Origin: Scatophagus argus
Lineage: Eukaryota; Chordata; Actinopteri; Scatophagidae
Assembly (NCBI RefSeq): GCF_020382885.2
Contig: NC_058511.1
Span: 447,501 to 511,500, forward strand
Length of the DNA: 64,000 bases
Direction: 5' to 3'
A model generated the notes under the pieces. It searched no databases, was not told where the DNA came from, and saw nothing but the letters and a program-made list of their open reading frames with translations. The position numbers were made by a program, and so were the translations under genes. Each line of letters opens with the position of its first letter. Positions within the stretch are counted from its first letter, which is position 1. Of the stretch, positions 29,383-63,023 are shown piece by piece.

Positions 29383-32300
29383 TCAGGCTGGAGGCTCGCT
29401 GGTCACAGGGACCTGCTGGGATAGAACCTCCTGCTCAGCTCTGAAGGTTGGGACATTGATGTTGGGGTCGTCATCAACCTGGTAACACTTCCCCAGGTTC
29501 TTGATGATATTGAAGTTGGACCAGGCTGTTTCAGCCAGGCTGTTCTCCAGAATCCAGCCGTCGGACTCTGAGTCTGGATCACCCAGACGGAGAACGTTCT
29601 CCATGGCTGTCTGCAGGTACCGGACTCCTGTCAGAACCAGCAGCTGATGGAAGAAGAAAGACATGGTGTCTTTAATGCAGTGTGGAACCAGTCACAGTAT
29701 GGGTTTACAATAATTTAATTTTATTATTTTGAGTAATGTCAGGTTGGAGATCTGATTCACCTGTTGAGCCACAGAGTAAAGAAAATGACAGCTTGAGTTT
29801 ACTCAAAACTAGCAGTTAGTCCAACCGGCAGTTAGTCTTCACTGTTGGGTTTATCAAAGACGCAAAGCAGCACCGAACATAAAGGAGGTGCTGGTGTTAA
29901 CTGGGCTCAGCAGCCTCCCAGTGAGCACAGCCAGACACCAGACTGGGACACAGTCTCCAGGACCAGCAGAGAACAGAGTCAGTAGTCAACAGGGGGCAAA
30001 AACCAAACCAGAGGTGATCGTGGAAAGACAAACCAAGATGGTTGTGGTCATTTATTTTCATTTTTTAAATTGTTTTTGTTTCATTTGAATGAAGTGTGTT
30101 TTACGAGTTAACAGGGCACATCAGCTCATCTTAACTCTTGAGTTAGCTTGAGTTCAGAAGGTGTATGGTTGTATTTTTCTGTTTAATAAGCAAAACAGGC
30201 GTCAGAATATTTCCTCTCTGGACATTTTGTGAGCTTGTTTTGTTTCTTTGATAGACTCAACACTGAGAGAGCTTGTGAAACTTGCTGCAGTACCTCAAAC
30301 AGCCAGATGAGGAGCACAGTGAGGCCAATGGACTGCATGATGCTGGTGTAGTGGTCCATGAGGGCCTGTCGACAGCCTCTCCTCCACAGGTTCAGCTGCT
30401 GGCTCTGCTGGTCGTAGTTGAAGTGGGCCGAGCTGTTGCTGAGCTGCTGCTGTATGCAGGGCCGAGGGGAGAAGGTGCTGCAGCAGCTGAAGGGAACGCC
30501 GTCCGTCAGGTACTTCCCATCGACGTTACTCCTCAGGCGGCTGCAGGGGAGAAGCAGGCGGTTAATGGCTGCTACCTCTCCTAATACTGCTACAGTGACA
30601 AAGTACTGCAAACCCTGAGACTCATGCTCTGTGCTCGTTCCTTCTCTCTCAGATAAATATAAAAAGGATGAGCTGAGGTTATTGCTGCAGTGTTTAAAAG
30701 CTCACTTTGTTGTTGTACACAGTCAAACAGATTGTCTACAAATGCCGCAGACAGGTTATATTAAGACTGCTGAACCTGAGTCGAACCCTGCTGGTTAAGC
30801 CTCGTTAATCCAGTGACATCTGACCCCAGTAGCTTCCAGCTTTAACTGCAGAGGACCAATGGCCTCAATCTGAAAACATTCTGTTTACTGTCAGACCAGT
30901 AGTGCTGAATTCAATGTTCTGATACCTGGTACACTTTCACTTCCAGGTAGGTATCCACCAGAATCCACTGCAATCCAGTTGGATCCAGTAGACTGCTATT
31001 CAGTCCAGTAGAAACAGTTTTTGCACAATGGATTCTAAACGGACTCACTGGAATCCAAATAGATCCCCTGGCAAAGATCCAGGAGGGAGGTCTCATTGGA
31101 GATGAGAACCCAGACCCAGAAAAATTATGGGGGATATAAGACAAGACAAGACAGTTTTGAGCAGTTTGTCTCAAAGGGCGTTACATATAAATATATATAT
31201 AAAACAGATCAAATGGACCACAGGTAACACATTTGTGAAGTTGTTTTGGAAAAAGTGCCCCCTTGTGTCCAACATCTGTAATGTTACATATATGTTACAC
31301 TGGGTGTTTATAGTAAAGTTTTTCCTCATTTAAAGGTGCATGACACCTGTGTCACCCAGGGCTCTTATGCAAAAACCCAAAACAACAACTGGGTTCCTCT
31401 ATAATTTAGTTGTTCTTTTGGGGTGTAGAGTCATTCAGACTGTTTTCAGGTCACAGTGGAATCCACTAGAGTTCGCTAAGATCTACTAGAATCCATAAAG
31501 ATGCTTTCAGATTGAACAGGATGCACATTTTAAGATCAGTTTACCTGAATTTCAGTCAACAGACATGAGCTGTAACTATCAGCTGCGTTCATGTTGCTGT
31601 TTGTGTATTCATTAGGTGGATTCATACAGTTGATTCATAAGCTGAACACACCTTCATATTCTCACATTCACTCATACCTTTCCACTGACTTGTGTCCTGA
31701 CAGTATGAACACACCTGCTGAATTTTGTATGACCTTTGTCAAATGTACTGGAGTCTGGTAGACTGGTAGACCGAAGTGCTAGAAGCAAAGGCAACTGGAT
31801 ATCTTTAGGGGGCGTCCTTCATTCATGTCAGTACTGTCAGTACACAAGGCTTCTTTCGGACGAGAGGCGAAACGTCTTCAACAACCTAAAGATATCCGGT
31901 TGCCTTCGCTTCTAGCGCTTCAACTACCAGGAACCGGAAGATTGAGAACCGACTTCAACAATCTTAGACAAAGCGCTGAAACCCACTTCAACATCAGTTG
32001 AGCTGTGCCTGAAGCGCCGCACTGACATCCTGTTTGTACTCTGAAAGAGTATGCAATTTTGGACGCTTTGGAATTTATTTGGTTCTGACAGAATCCACCA
32101 GATTCCAAGGAAACTGCCCAACAATGTAGAACTTGAGTATTCTCCAGGATCCACTAGAAACTGTTGGAATCTACTCAACACAGAAAGAATCTGCTTGAAT
32201 CCAGCGGGCTTACTGGGATCAACAAGGATCCTCTCAAATCCAAATGAGATTCCAAAAGGCTCCGGTGAATCCCAGCAGATCTGGCTCCACTTACTCCACC

Positions 32301-32875
32301 ACGCTGCTGCTGGTCATGTCCAGGTAGCGCTTGCTGATCCACTGAACCTGGAACCAGTCTCGGTGTCCAGTGTTCCCACAGCACTGGAACTGGATCTGCA
32401 GCAAGTCCAGAGTCCTCTTCAGGTAGCAGCGGCCCGGTGTGTCCGTGTCTTTGTAGTACCACATGGCATTCTTTAAGCCCAGGAACAGCGACTCCTCCAG
32501 CTGACTACGGATGTTATAGCACATGAGCGCCCCCGCCAGGACGCAAGAGGTGAAAAAGAAAGTGCAGATGACATACGGCATCATCACCAGCTTCCAGCGC
32601 AGGAACTTGTTGGTGTCCGTGCAGTCCAGGCAGATCTTTCCACCCAAGAAGTTGATGCAGCAGGCTGCCAGGCCTGTGGTAATCAGTGTATATGGTACGT
32701 AGAGGATTCCCTGGTCTGACATCACTTCCTGCCATTTCTGAATCTCGATTTTGAGGAATAAACCCAGGCCGAAGAGGATGGCCCCTGTCAGCACGGAGAT
32801 CCAGTTGAGCAGGCAGAGGACCTCCGCTAGCTTTTCTCTCTCCACCTTAGTGAAGGTTACCTTACCGACTGCCAT
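29383..32875 (-). CDS. prph2l: Peripherin-2-like photoreceptor outer-segment tetraspanin
   Basis: Three minus-strand exons, 32295-32875 (581 nt), 30294-30540 (247 nt) and 29383-29643 (261 nt), give 362 residues. The three-exon structure is that of PRPH2. Four membrane segments are visible, with a large second loop carrying C150 (TDTPGRC), C165-C166-G, R172, PFSCC (C213, C214), C222 and C250. An N-glycosylation site lies at N229. Numbering matches human PRPH2 closely. C150 forms the disulfides that build peripherin/ROM1 oligomers at disc rims. The N-terminal region is clearly diverged from PRPH2, and the neighbours (CKB, CDC42BPB) are not those of PRPH2 on human 6p. It is therefore a separate paralogue; the symbol prph2l is my best guess. 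An in-frame upstream ATG at 32920 is possible, but the 32875 start aligns with the family. Confidence 0.9.
30925..32285. repeat. Degenerate GAATCCAC/GGATCC repeats in peripherin-like intron 1
   Basis: Three patches (about 30925-31110, 31440-31520 and 32085-32285) are packed with variants of GAATCCACTAG, GGATCCAGTAG and CAATCCAGT. They form a decayed short-unit array in this 1.75-kb intron. No exon was recognised within it. Confidence 0.55.
31773..31921. mobile_element. 149-bp inverted-repeat MITE-like element
   Basis: Arms of 37 bases at 31773-31809 and 31885-31921 are near-perfect reverse complements (left begins GAAGTGCTAGAAGCAAAGGC). The middle contains GACGAGAGGCGAAACGTCTTC-like sequence, related in wording to the element at 14432-14639. 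No coding capacity and no clear target-site duplication seen. Confidence 0.7.
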
Positions 32876-34459
32876 GTCAGCGCTATGGTTCTTACGTGTG
32901 TCACGTCCAAGCGGCCGCAAACATGGTTGAAAACGGGAGTTCTTACCGCACTGTACCCCTTAGAACCCCCAGGTGCTACCCATAATCTGAAGTTCCTGGC
33001 ACTCACTCATAAAGCCAAACTCGGTTTCAAATCCAGTTCTAATGAACCAGTGGGCCACATTGCCAGTTGCTCATACAGTCGTAGGCCTCAGTCAGCAGGG
33101 GTCTGAGAGGTCAGGGGTCAGGATTCGGTGTTCAGAGTGGGTCTCTCTTCAAAGGAAAGCTGGAGGAGAGATGAGCGAGAAGGCCACCGGCTGCTCTCTG
33201 TACAGCATCATAAGGAGCTTAGCGAGGTATTCTTGGTGCTCTTGACTGCAGTCCACATCTCCGAGACACAACCAGGATATGAGCACTGCAGGGAAGCAAG
33301 AAGGTCAAAGTTTAGCAAAACTGATGAAACTAAAGTGAACCCGATCAACTGATCATACTGTCTGAGTGTACGGGAAGTCTGTCAGAACCTGTTCTGTTAG
33401 ATCAGAATCCGTTTGAGTTCGGTCAGAGATATTCTACTGGGGCGACCTACCACTCTGCCACATTTTATGAGTCATTCAGGTCATAGACAGAGCGATCAGT
33501 AACTTTCACAGAGAAATATTGCGATCTCGCTGCACTTAACCAACCGCTGAACCAAGACTTCACATTCAGTCTGTACACGTCATCTGTTGTCTGTGATTTG
33601 TAGTAGTCATGGTAACGAGTCATCGATCGGTAATTCAGTCTCGTTTTGAAAACTCTCGAGTATTCAACAAAAATGTCAAGAAGCCGAGACAAACTGGCGG
33701 TCGTAGCTGCCTCCATCAACCTGCCCACACAACACTGGAAGATCAGGACAGAATCTTACCTTGTTGTCCTAAAGCCGTCAGAGATCCAGCTGCTTGTCTG
33801 TCGTCCCTCCAACTTTCTATCATCCACGAGCAGGTGGGTTCTGCCACAGTTTCACAAGAGTGAAGCGAATATTGTGGCTAAGAAAAACAGTGTTGAGGCG
33901 CCTGTTAAGCGACATGTCTAATCTCCTTACAGCTAATCAGCCTTCTAATAAGCTGAGAAATCTCAAACCCCCCCATTCACCAGCTGGACCATCAGCAGGA
34001 AGCTACAAGTCCATTACAGCGTGTCCACATATCTTACGCCCTGATGAGCTATCTGTCGTCCTTCATGTTGGGCCCTACAGATGATCGGCAAGACTGGAAG
34101 AGGGAAGGAAGTGTGCGTCACGGAGAAGGCCCTGCCTGTAATGCACATTGTGCCGCCTGCGATGCTGTCATTCGTGTCCATGTTGGACATCGTCCTTTGG
34201 CGTCACTCGATGACGTAGCCTCCTCGAAATTCATCTGTTTGACTTTGAGATGCACCCACAAAGCACTTCAAGGTCCAGTTAGCAGGATCCAGTGACATCA
34301 AGTGGTGAGACTGTAGACTGTAATCAGCTGAACACTCTTTGTTTCTGCTCTAACACTAAAGTCCTTCTCCAGAGCTCGTGTTTGGTTTGTCTGATCTGGG
34401 CTTGTGGAAGGAAAGGTGGAGGTGCGACATGGTAGACTCCAGCAGAGAAGCACCTCTCT

Positions 34460-34815
34460 GGGGCAGCCGTGGCCTGGAGGTTGGAGAAGCGGTTGTGATC
34501 GGAGGGTCACCGGTTCGATTCCCCCACCGGACGGGCAGGAAAAATTTGCGTGTGGTGGAGTGATTAATGCGATAAAACGCTCCCCCCCCCATTAGCCGGC
34601 TGATGTGCCCTTGAGCAAGGCACTTAACCCCCCAATATGCTCCCCGGGCGCTTGATGCTGCCCACTGCTCCTGTGTGTGTTTCACTGCATGTAATTTGCC
34701 AGGTGTTGCATGTGTGTGTTCAACTAAGGATGGGATAAATGCAGAAGACGAATTCAGTGTGTGTATGTAAAAATATATATACTGTCAATAAAGCTGATTC
34801 TTCTTCTTCTTCTTC
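34460..34815 (+). mobile_element. tRNA-derived SINE, copy 2 (full length)
   Basis: It starts GGGGCAGCCGTGGCCTGGAGG (A-box region) and has a B-box GGTTCGATTCC at 34512-34522, about 40 bases later, as in pol III promoters. The body matches the copy at 28339-28625. It ends with a (TTC)n tail at about 34799-34815. The tRNA-like head plus simple-repeat tail is typical of teleost SINEs. Confidence 0.82.
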
Positions 34816-36627
34816 TCTGAGACATGTGAGGCCCCTTCTGAGGCAACAAACAGCTAGTTTTTGGTTGTTACAAATGAATGCAAACATAATTCTTAATATT
34901 ATAATCAGTCAAAGCTCACCGGTCATTTGAAGATGTTTAGTGGCTCCTGTGTTGTTTGGCTGGTGTTTGTGTTGGTTCAATCATGAACATTTAATCTGTT
35001 TCAAATTCAGTTTTGTGTGTGTGTTAATGAATAATACACACACGGTATACTCTGAACTGAATCAGAGCTGTAGAAAACTGCTGGATCAAACAACCCAAAT
35101 GTAAACATTAGTGGAGCCTCAGTGAGAGTTTCAGTCTGTCTGGAGAGTCACAGCAGGTTTGAGCTTTAGAAAACATTCAGCACACGATGCTCAGTCGTGT
35201 GCTTTGGTCTGAGTCTGTTCAGGCGGAGGACCTGAAAATCACGTCTAAGAAGCTCAGACCGGACTGATGTGATCTCTCCTCTCGGTTCTGCTGCAGTCTG
35301 AAGGAGCTGAAGTCTCTCATCAGATTTTTAGGGAGGCCAGCAAAACCAGCACAGAACTGAACACACCAGATCTGAACCTTATATTTCAGTTAGTAAATTT
35401 AAGAAACTTATTTTCAGGTTACCCAGAATTATATTTTGAATACATACAGATAAAATATAAAAATTCCTGATTTATAATGTGACCAATCAGGAACTGATGA
35501 GTCATATAGACGTCTTATTAACAATCAAACTTAATGAGAGATATCAAGACTTTTTCTTCACTCTGGTTCTCATAAACGGAAGGTGACTTCATGGCGATCA
35601 TTTCCTCAAAGCAGAAGTTTTTATTTCAGCATCAGCCACTGGATGTCAGCAAAGAGACATGAGAGACATGTCCCCATTTCCACAGCTTCCTGCTTTAAAA
35701 GTCACTCAGGAGGACAGGCAGACAGTGACGATCCAGAGGAGCAGTGAGATCAGCACTGTTGATGTTTTGTGTCAGGATGTGTTTATGTAAATTAAAACAC
35801 AAGCTGAGATTCCAGGACTGGAATTCCAGGACTGGATCTGACAGAATGAGTCCTCACACTGCTGGACACCAAAATTCTCCTTGTTGTTTCAGTCATTCAA
35901 CTGAAACAAATCAGTCATCAGACCAGTTTTCTGTTATGGTGTCACACCGATGATGTCAGACCCGGTGTGTCCTCTCGCGGGTGGGACGTACCAGTCGCCC
36001 CAGGCTCCTGTCAATCACGGCATGACGTCATGTATCCGGAGCTTTTCCGGTGCAGGAAGGCGGGGTCACCGTGTTCCTCAGGGAGGGATAGACAGGTGAG
36101 TCAAGCCATTACAAAGAGGCAGCGACCGACTTCCGGTATTGCGATACTATCTTTCAAAATAAAACACCTGAGGGGTTTGTTTTCAGGAGCCGCAGATGTT
36201 CAAACGACTGGACACTAAACAGCAGACAGACTGATGATTCAAAGTTAAACACTACAAACCAGCTAAAAATGGACAGCTTCATATTGCTGCAGACTGAAAT
36301 ATTACACAGTAGGTATAAATACAGAAGATATTCTTAACACTTTGTGCCCTTTAAATGTTTCCTTTTAATGAGTTTATTTCTCAAACTGTTTAGATTTTGC
36401 TTTGTTATTGTCAAATTTGCTAAAACTTTGGTGACACAAAAGTGAGAAAGTTTGTCCAATCGTTATCGAATATTTAAAAATGTTTTAAAAATTGCTCAAT
36501 TGTAAACCATGGCTTGATTTTTTTATTACATAACATTATGTAACAAATATTATATTTGCTTTAAATATAATATTTATCTGATATTCCTTAAACAGAAAAC
36601 CTTTATGAACACACAAAAACATACAAC

Positions 36628-36830
36628 CACTCACACCTAGGGGGCAATGTAGAGCAGCCAGTTAACCTAATGTGCATGTTTTTGGTATTGTGGGAGGAAG
36701 CCGGAGAACCCAGAGAAAACCCACGCAGGCACAGGGAGAACATGCAAACTCCACATAGAAGGGCCCAGACCGGGATTCGAACCTGGAACCCTCTTGCTAT
36801 GAGGCGACAGAGCTAACCACTGCGCCACCA
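36628..36830 (-). mobile_element. tRNA-derived SINE of another family
   Basis: Read on the minus strand it begins TGGTGGCGCAGTGGTTAGC (A-box) with a B-box GGTTCGAATCCC. It continues with TGGAGTTTGCATGTTCTCC and the body GTGGGTTTTCTC, a wording widely repeated in fish genomes. Only the first 200 bases are present; the 3' end is lost or diverged. Confidence 0.75.
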
Positions 36831-37261
36831 TTATTTTTCATTATCATTCATTTCCTCCATCAACCGATCTGCTAATTATTTTTAATCAATTGTTTGGACT
36901 ATACACAATGAAAAACTCTTTGTTCACATATTCAAAAGTCTTGTTTTGCTCGAACAACATTAAATACCTAAAAAATATTGTGTTTATGGTCGGAAACAGA
37001 GAAAAACAGAAAAGCCAAAACTTAAATGAGTGTCAAAACAGTTATTTAACCAAACAATTAACGATTCACTATGGAAATACTCATCCTAGTTGTGCAATTT
37101 TGGATGAAATGTGGCCTGCATCTGTTAAGCATCTGTCTAATCAAATGTAAATCCTCAAGAGAAACTGGACAAACGTGTGTTTTATTGTGAAACGCTGAAT
37201 GACAGGAAGTGTGTTTTACTGTCTGCAGCTTGCTCTGGATGATCCGATCGGGATTCAGCCA

Positions 37262-37787
37262 TATTCCCACTGACCAGCCACACCGGCAGCCAGCCTAAAA
37301 CTCCCCAAAAACCCTCCGTAATCCTCCAGCTCCCTCCCACACGGTCTGAACGGTTATTGTTACTAAACCCGAGTCTGTCCCGGAGCTCCCGGACATGTTA
37401 CCGAGCTGATACACCGAGCCTAGGACATGGAGCAGCGGCGGCCAACCTGAGTGAGTCGACGGTCTGACCGACATCCCGATTTCTGAGGGGAAAGTCCAGA
37501 TTTACCGGGATTAAAACCGATGCGGAGGACGGACAGACGCAGGCCTGCAGGCTGAACGGCTCTCAACACGACGGACCGACGGTAACCGGCGGAGACACAC
37601 CGACACCCAGACTGCTCAAAATGTCGGGAATGTTTTCCCGGAGCTAACGAGCTAGCTGCAGTTAGCAGGCTGAGCTCGGCTGGACTCGGCAGGAAGCGGA
37701 GCCTGGGCGGCGGGTTGCACTCAGACTGTGCTGCGGAGTTGCTGTCGGTTTCTCATCGGGAGCGGCGGGTGACTGTCCCGGGTCAGG
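37262..37787 (+). promoter_or_regulatory. cdc42bpb: cdc42bpb GC-rich promoter and 5' UTR
   Basis: From about 37340 the sequence becomes rich in CpG (for example ACGGACCGACGG, CGGGAGCGGCGG) right up to the ATG at 37788, unlike the AT-rich DNA on the left. This is the expected CpG-island promoter of a widely expressed kinase. No TATA box is seen and the start site is not resolved. Confidence 0.5.
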
Positions 37788-60315
<22,528 letters not shown>

Positions 60316-60953
60316 GGCTCCACCCCCTGTACACCTGAGTGAGGAGGAGCAACCAATCAGGCTGCAGACTGACCATTTAAATTTTATTTGATTATTTTAT
60401 TGTGGCGGGGTGTGTCTGAGCTTCCTGCTGCTTTTATATTTGTTGGATTTTACCTGCTGGGAAGCCCCGCCCCCTGGTTTTAACCCCACCCCTGCTGATG
60501 GCTGCTGTGCGTTTGACCTTTAGTCTGATTGGCTCTGTGGGACCAGTCACCTCCTCCCCTTTTTTCTTCATTAAATAACTTCCTGTTAAGCTTTGGCAGG
60601 CTGTTAGCTGCTGAGCTATCTATGGCTAACTTCCTGACTGACAGGAGGTCTCACTCTGATTTAAAAAAAAAAAACAAAAAAAAAAAGACACACTGTATGA
60701 ATTAATTTTAAAGTTTTGTTAAAGTTGCACATCATCATGTTGTTGTTGTAGGAGAAAAATAATTGATTTTGTGTCAGTGATGATCTTTCCTGTTGCACCT
60801 GCGCCTCTCCCGACCTCGCTGTCTGACTGCAGCGGTCAGGTGGAGTCAGGTGAGGCAAGGGGCGCACCTGAACACTACTGCTTTTGTTCTCCAGAATCAC
60901 CAGTTTAAGAATCTTTGTAATTATGAAACATGTTAGCAGCCAAACAGAAACTC

Positions 60954-60959
60954 AATAAA
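60954..60959 (+). promoter_or_regulatory. cdc42bpb: Likely cdc42bpb polyadenylation signal (AATAAA)
   Basis: AATAAA lies 639 bases after the stop codon and is followed 19 bases later by a GT-rich run, the usual downstream element. An earlier ATTAAA at 60570-60575 may give a shorter 3' UTR. Confidence 0.7.
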
Positions 60960-60975
60960 AGAATCTGAAGGGAAC

Positions 60976-62180
60976 CTGAGTGTGTGTGTGTGTGTGCGCA
61001 CACAGAGGAGGGATCACCTGACCAGCAGGTGATTTTTCAGTTTCTTTCTGATTTCAATTAAAACCTAAAAGCATCGGACATGTGACATCATCGTGAGGTC
61101 AGATGATGTGTTCAGGTGCTCCACCAGACTGTCGTGCTTTTGTCATGTTTAATTCAGAGCAGATTTCAGGCCAGTCGTTAATGATTCATTTCACCCTCAG
61201 TTGTGTCTGGCAGGTTTAATGATTGATGAAGGGTGGGGCCGCTCTGCTTGTTTACAACCACAAGTCAGCCAACCAGATGAGAGCAGAGACAACAGAGCCA
61301 ATCAGGGAGCAGAACAGAGTATGAATCAAAACCACGTTTTTCTCTTTGTCCTCGTTTCTGTCTGCAAACAATTCAACTGTCAACTCGTTATTAATCACAG
61401 CACGTCAGAACGATGAGTCCAGTTTAATAACATCAGCTGGTGGAACATATTTTACATTTAACAATACTTAAAATAATTCATTTCATTTGTAGACGTCTTT
61501 CAAAAAATTAAAGGTGATCTTACAGGACAGAAAATCAGAGCACAGAAACAACACTATACAACGTTAAAACAATTTTAATGTAGAAAATCTTTAAAACTGG
61601 AGAAACTGAAGCAGCTGGGAAGTTAACAGATCTGCCATCAGTTTATAGACATGAGTTTCAAGACGTGTGATCAGTTTCAGGCAGAGCAGCTGGAGGCTCT
61701 GAAGCCCACGGCGGTCAGGTGGGCGGATGGAACAGTGAGGCAAACGGAAGCAGAAGAAGAAGAAGGTGAGTTAACGTGTTCAGTCAGGTTATGGATGGCC
61801 TTAAAGGTGAGAAGCACAGTTTTGAAGTCAGTTTGGCATTTGACCAGGAGCGAGTGGAGCTTCTGGAGGACGGGATGTGATTAATGGAGGGGGTTCTGGA
61901 CCAGTTGCAGTTTATGGATGGACTTAAGAGGGAGACCTTAAAGACCTTAAAGATGATGGAGCACAAAAATCTTCCTACACTTCACCAGCTTCAGTGTGGA
62001 CGTCTTGTTGTTGAGTCCACACATTCAGATCAAAGATTAAAGGCCCCTGAGCTTCTGCATCTAATTCAGTTTCAGTTTATTTATGTAGCGCCAATTCACA
62101 ACCAAAGTTATGTCATGACACGTTCCGGTTAGAGCAGGTCGAGTCCAAACGCCTTAATTAGATTGTAATACAGAGAACCC

Positions 62181-62214
<34 letters not shown>

Positions 62215-63023
62215 CAACACAAACTGCTCAGTCACGTGACTCGTCACACCTGAAATCACCTGTCCTGCACTAAAAAGACAGAACCATAAGAACGTATGAG
62301 GGTGTCGGCACTGAACCCGTTCGGTCTCTCGAGTTTACTGTGACAGAACAGCAACTTCGATCAGCTGATCAGCAAAGTCATTTCTTAAGTTACTTTTTTC
62401 TTAGTTAACAAATCGATTAATCAACTAGTTTCAAATGAAAAATGTGTTTTCGTTGTGACACCTATTGTTACTATGACAACCACAGGTGTCGGTGCTTAAT
62501 TGTTTATTATTACTGACAGACAGGCAGACAGATGACTCTATCTCATGTCGCTCTGTTGTCATGGCAACACACAGCCGAGTCTGATCATGTGACAGGAAAC
62601 AGCTCAGCAGCACCACAGACTGCATAAAATGGAAAACCTTATTAGCACAAAAGAAATCAGGTCAGGCAGGAAGTGACTGCAGTGGAAAACAGTTCTGTTA
62701 TGCTACACCTGCGCTGCACCGCACTTTGACGTCTCATAAAATCAGTGAACAGTCACATTCACGTTTTGAATCTGTGTAGAAACTTTACTTATAAAATGTA
62801 TTGATTAGTTTTGTCCGTGAGAGGCTGAAGACGTTCACGTCTCCAGCACAGACAGCTTCAGTCCAGATCATCAGTTAAGCTCCCGATCTCCGAAAGCTCA
62901 GATTCAATGAGGTTGACGGCGCCACCCACAGGACAAAGTGCACCTGTAGACCCACTGCTGTTCACACTGTAAGCACCAGGAAGACTTTGAGTCTGTTAGA
63001 GGAGACCAGCAGAGACCAGTCCG
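60976..63023. other. Intergenic region with dispersed repeat fragments
   Basis: About 61680-61960 (GGCGGTCAGGTGGGCGG, GTGGAGCTTCTGGAGGACGG, CAGTTTATGGATGGAC) resembles a dispersed element often seen in fish genomes. About 62060-62185 (TTTATTTATGTAGCGCCAA, AGAGCAGGTCGAGTCC) resembles another, the GCGCCAATTCAC-type repeat. (GT)n is at 62188-62212. No gene is recognised. Family assignments are from memory and uncertain. A TTTATT at 62503-62508 could serve as polyadenylation signal for the minus-strand receptor gene. Confidence 0.45.

Larger units (their letters stand above)
32876..37261. other. Intergenic region without a recognised gene
   Basis: Between the peripherin-like start and the cdc42bpb promoter I recognise only two SINEs (34460-34815 and 36628-36830). 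Short open frames at 33609-34295 lack family motifs and overlap in different frames. The DNA from 36230 to 37150 is AT-rich. Photoreceptor control elements for the minus-strand gene would be expected just right of 32875, but I could not place a specific site. Confidence 0.45.

Noticed and set aside
33609..34295. Overlapping plus-strand frames upstream of the peripherin-like gene
   Set aside because: Three different frames overlap, no conserved motif, no convincing splice sites.
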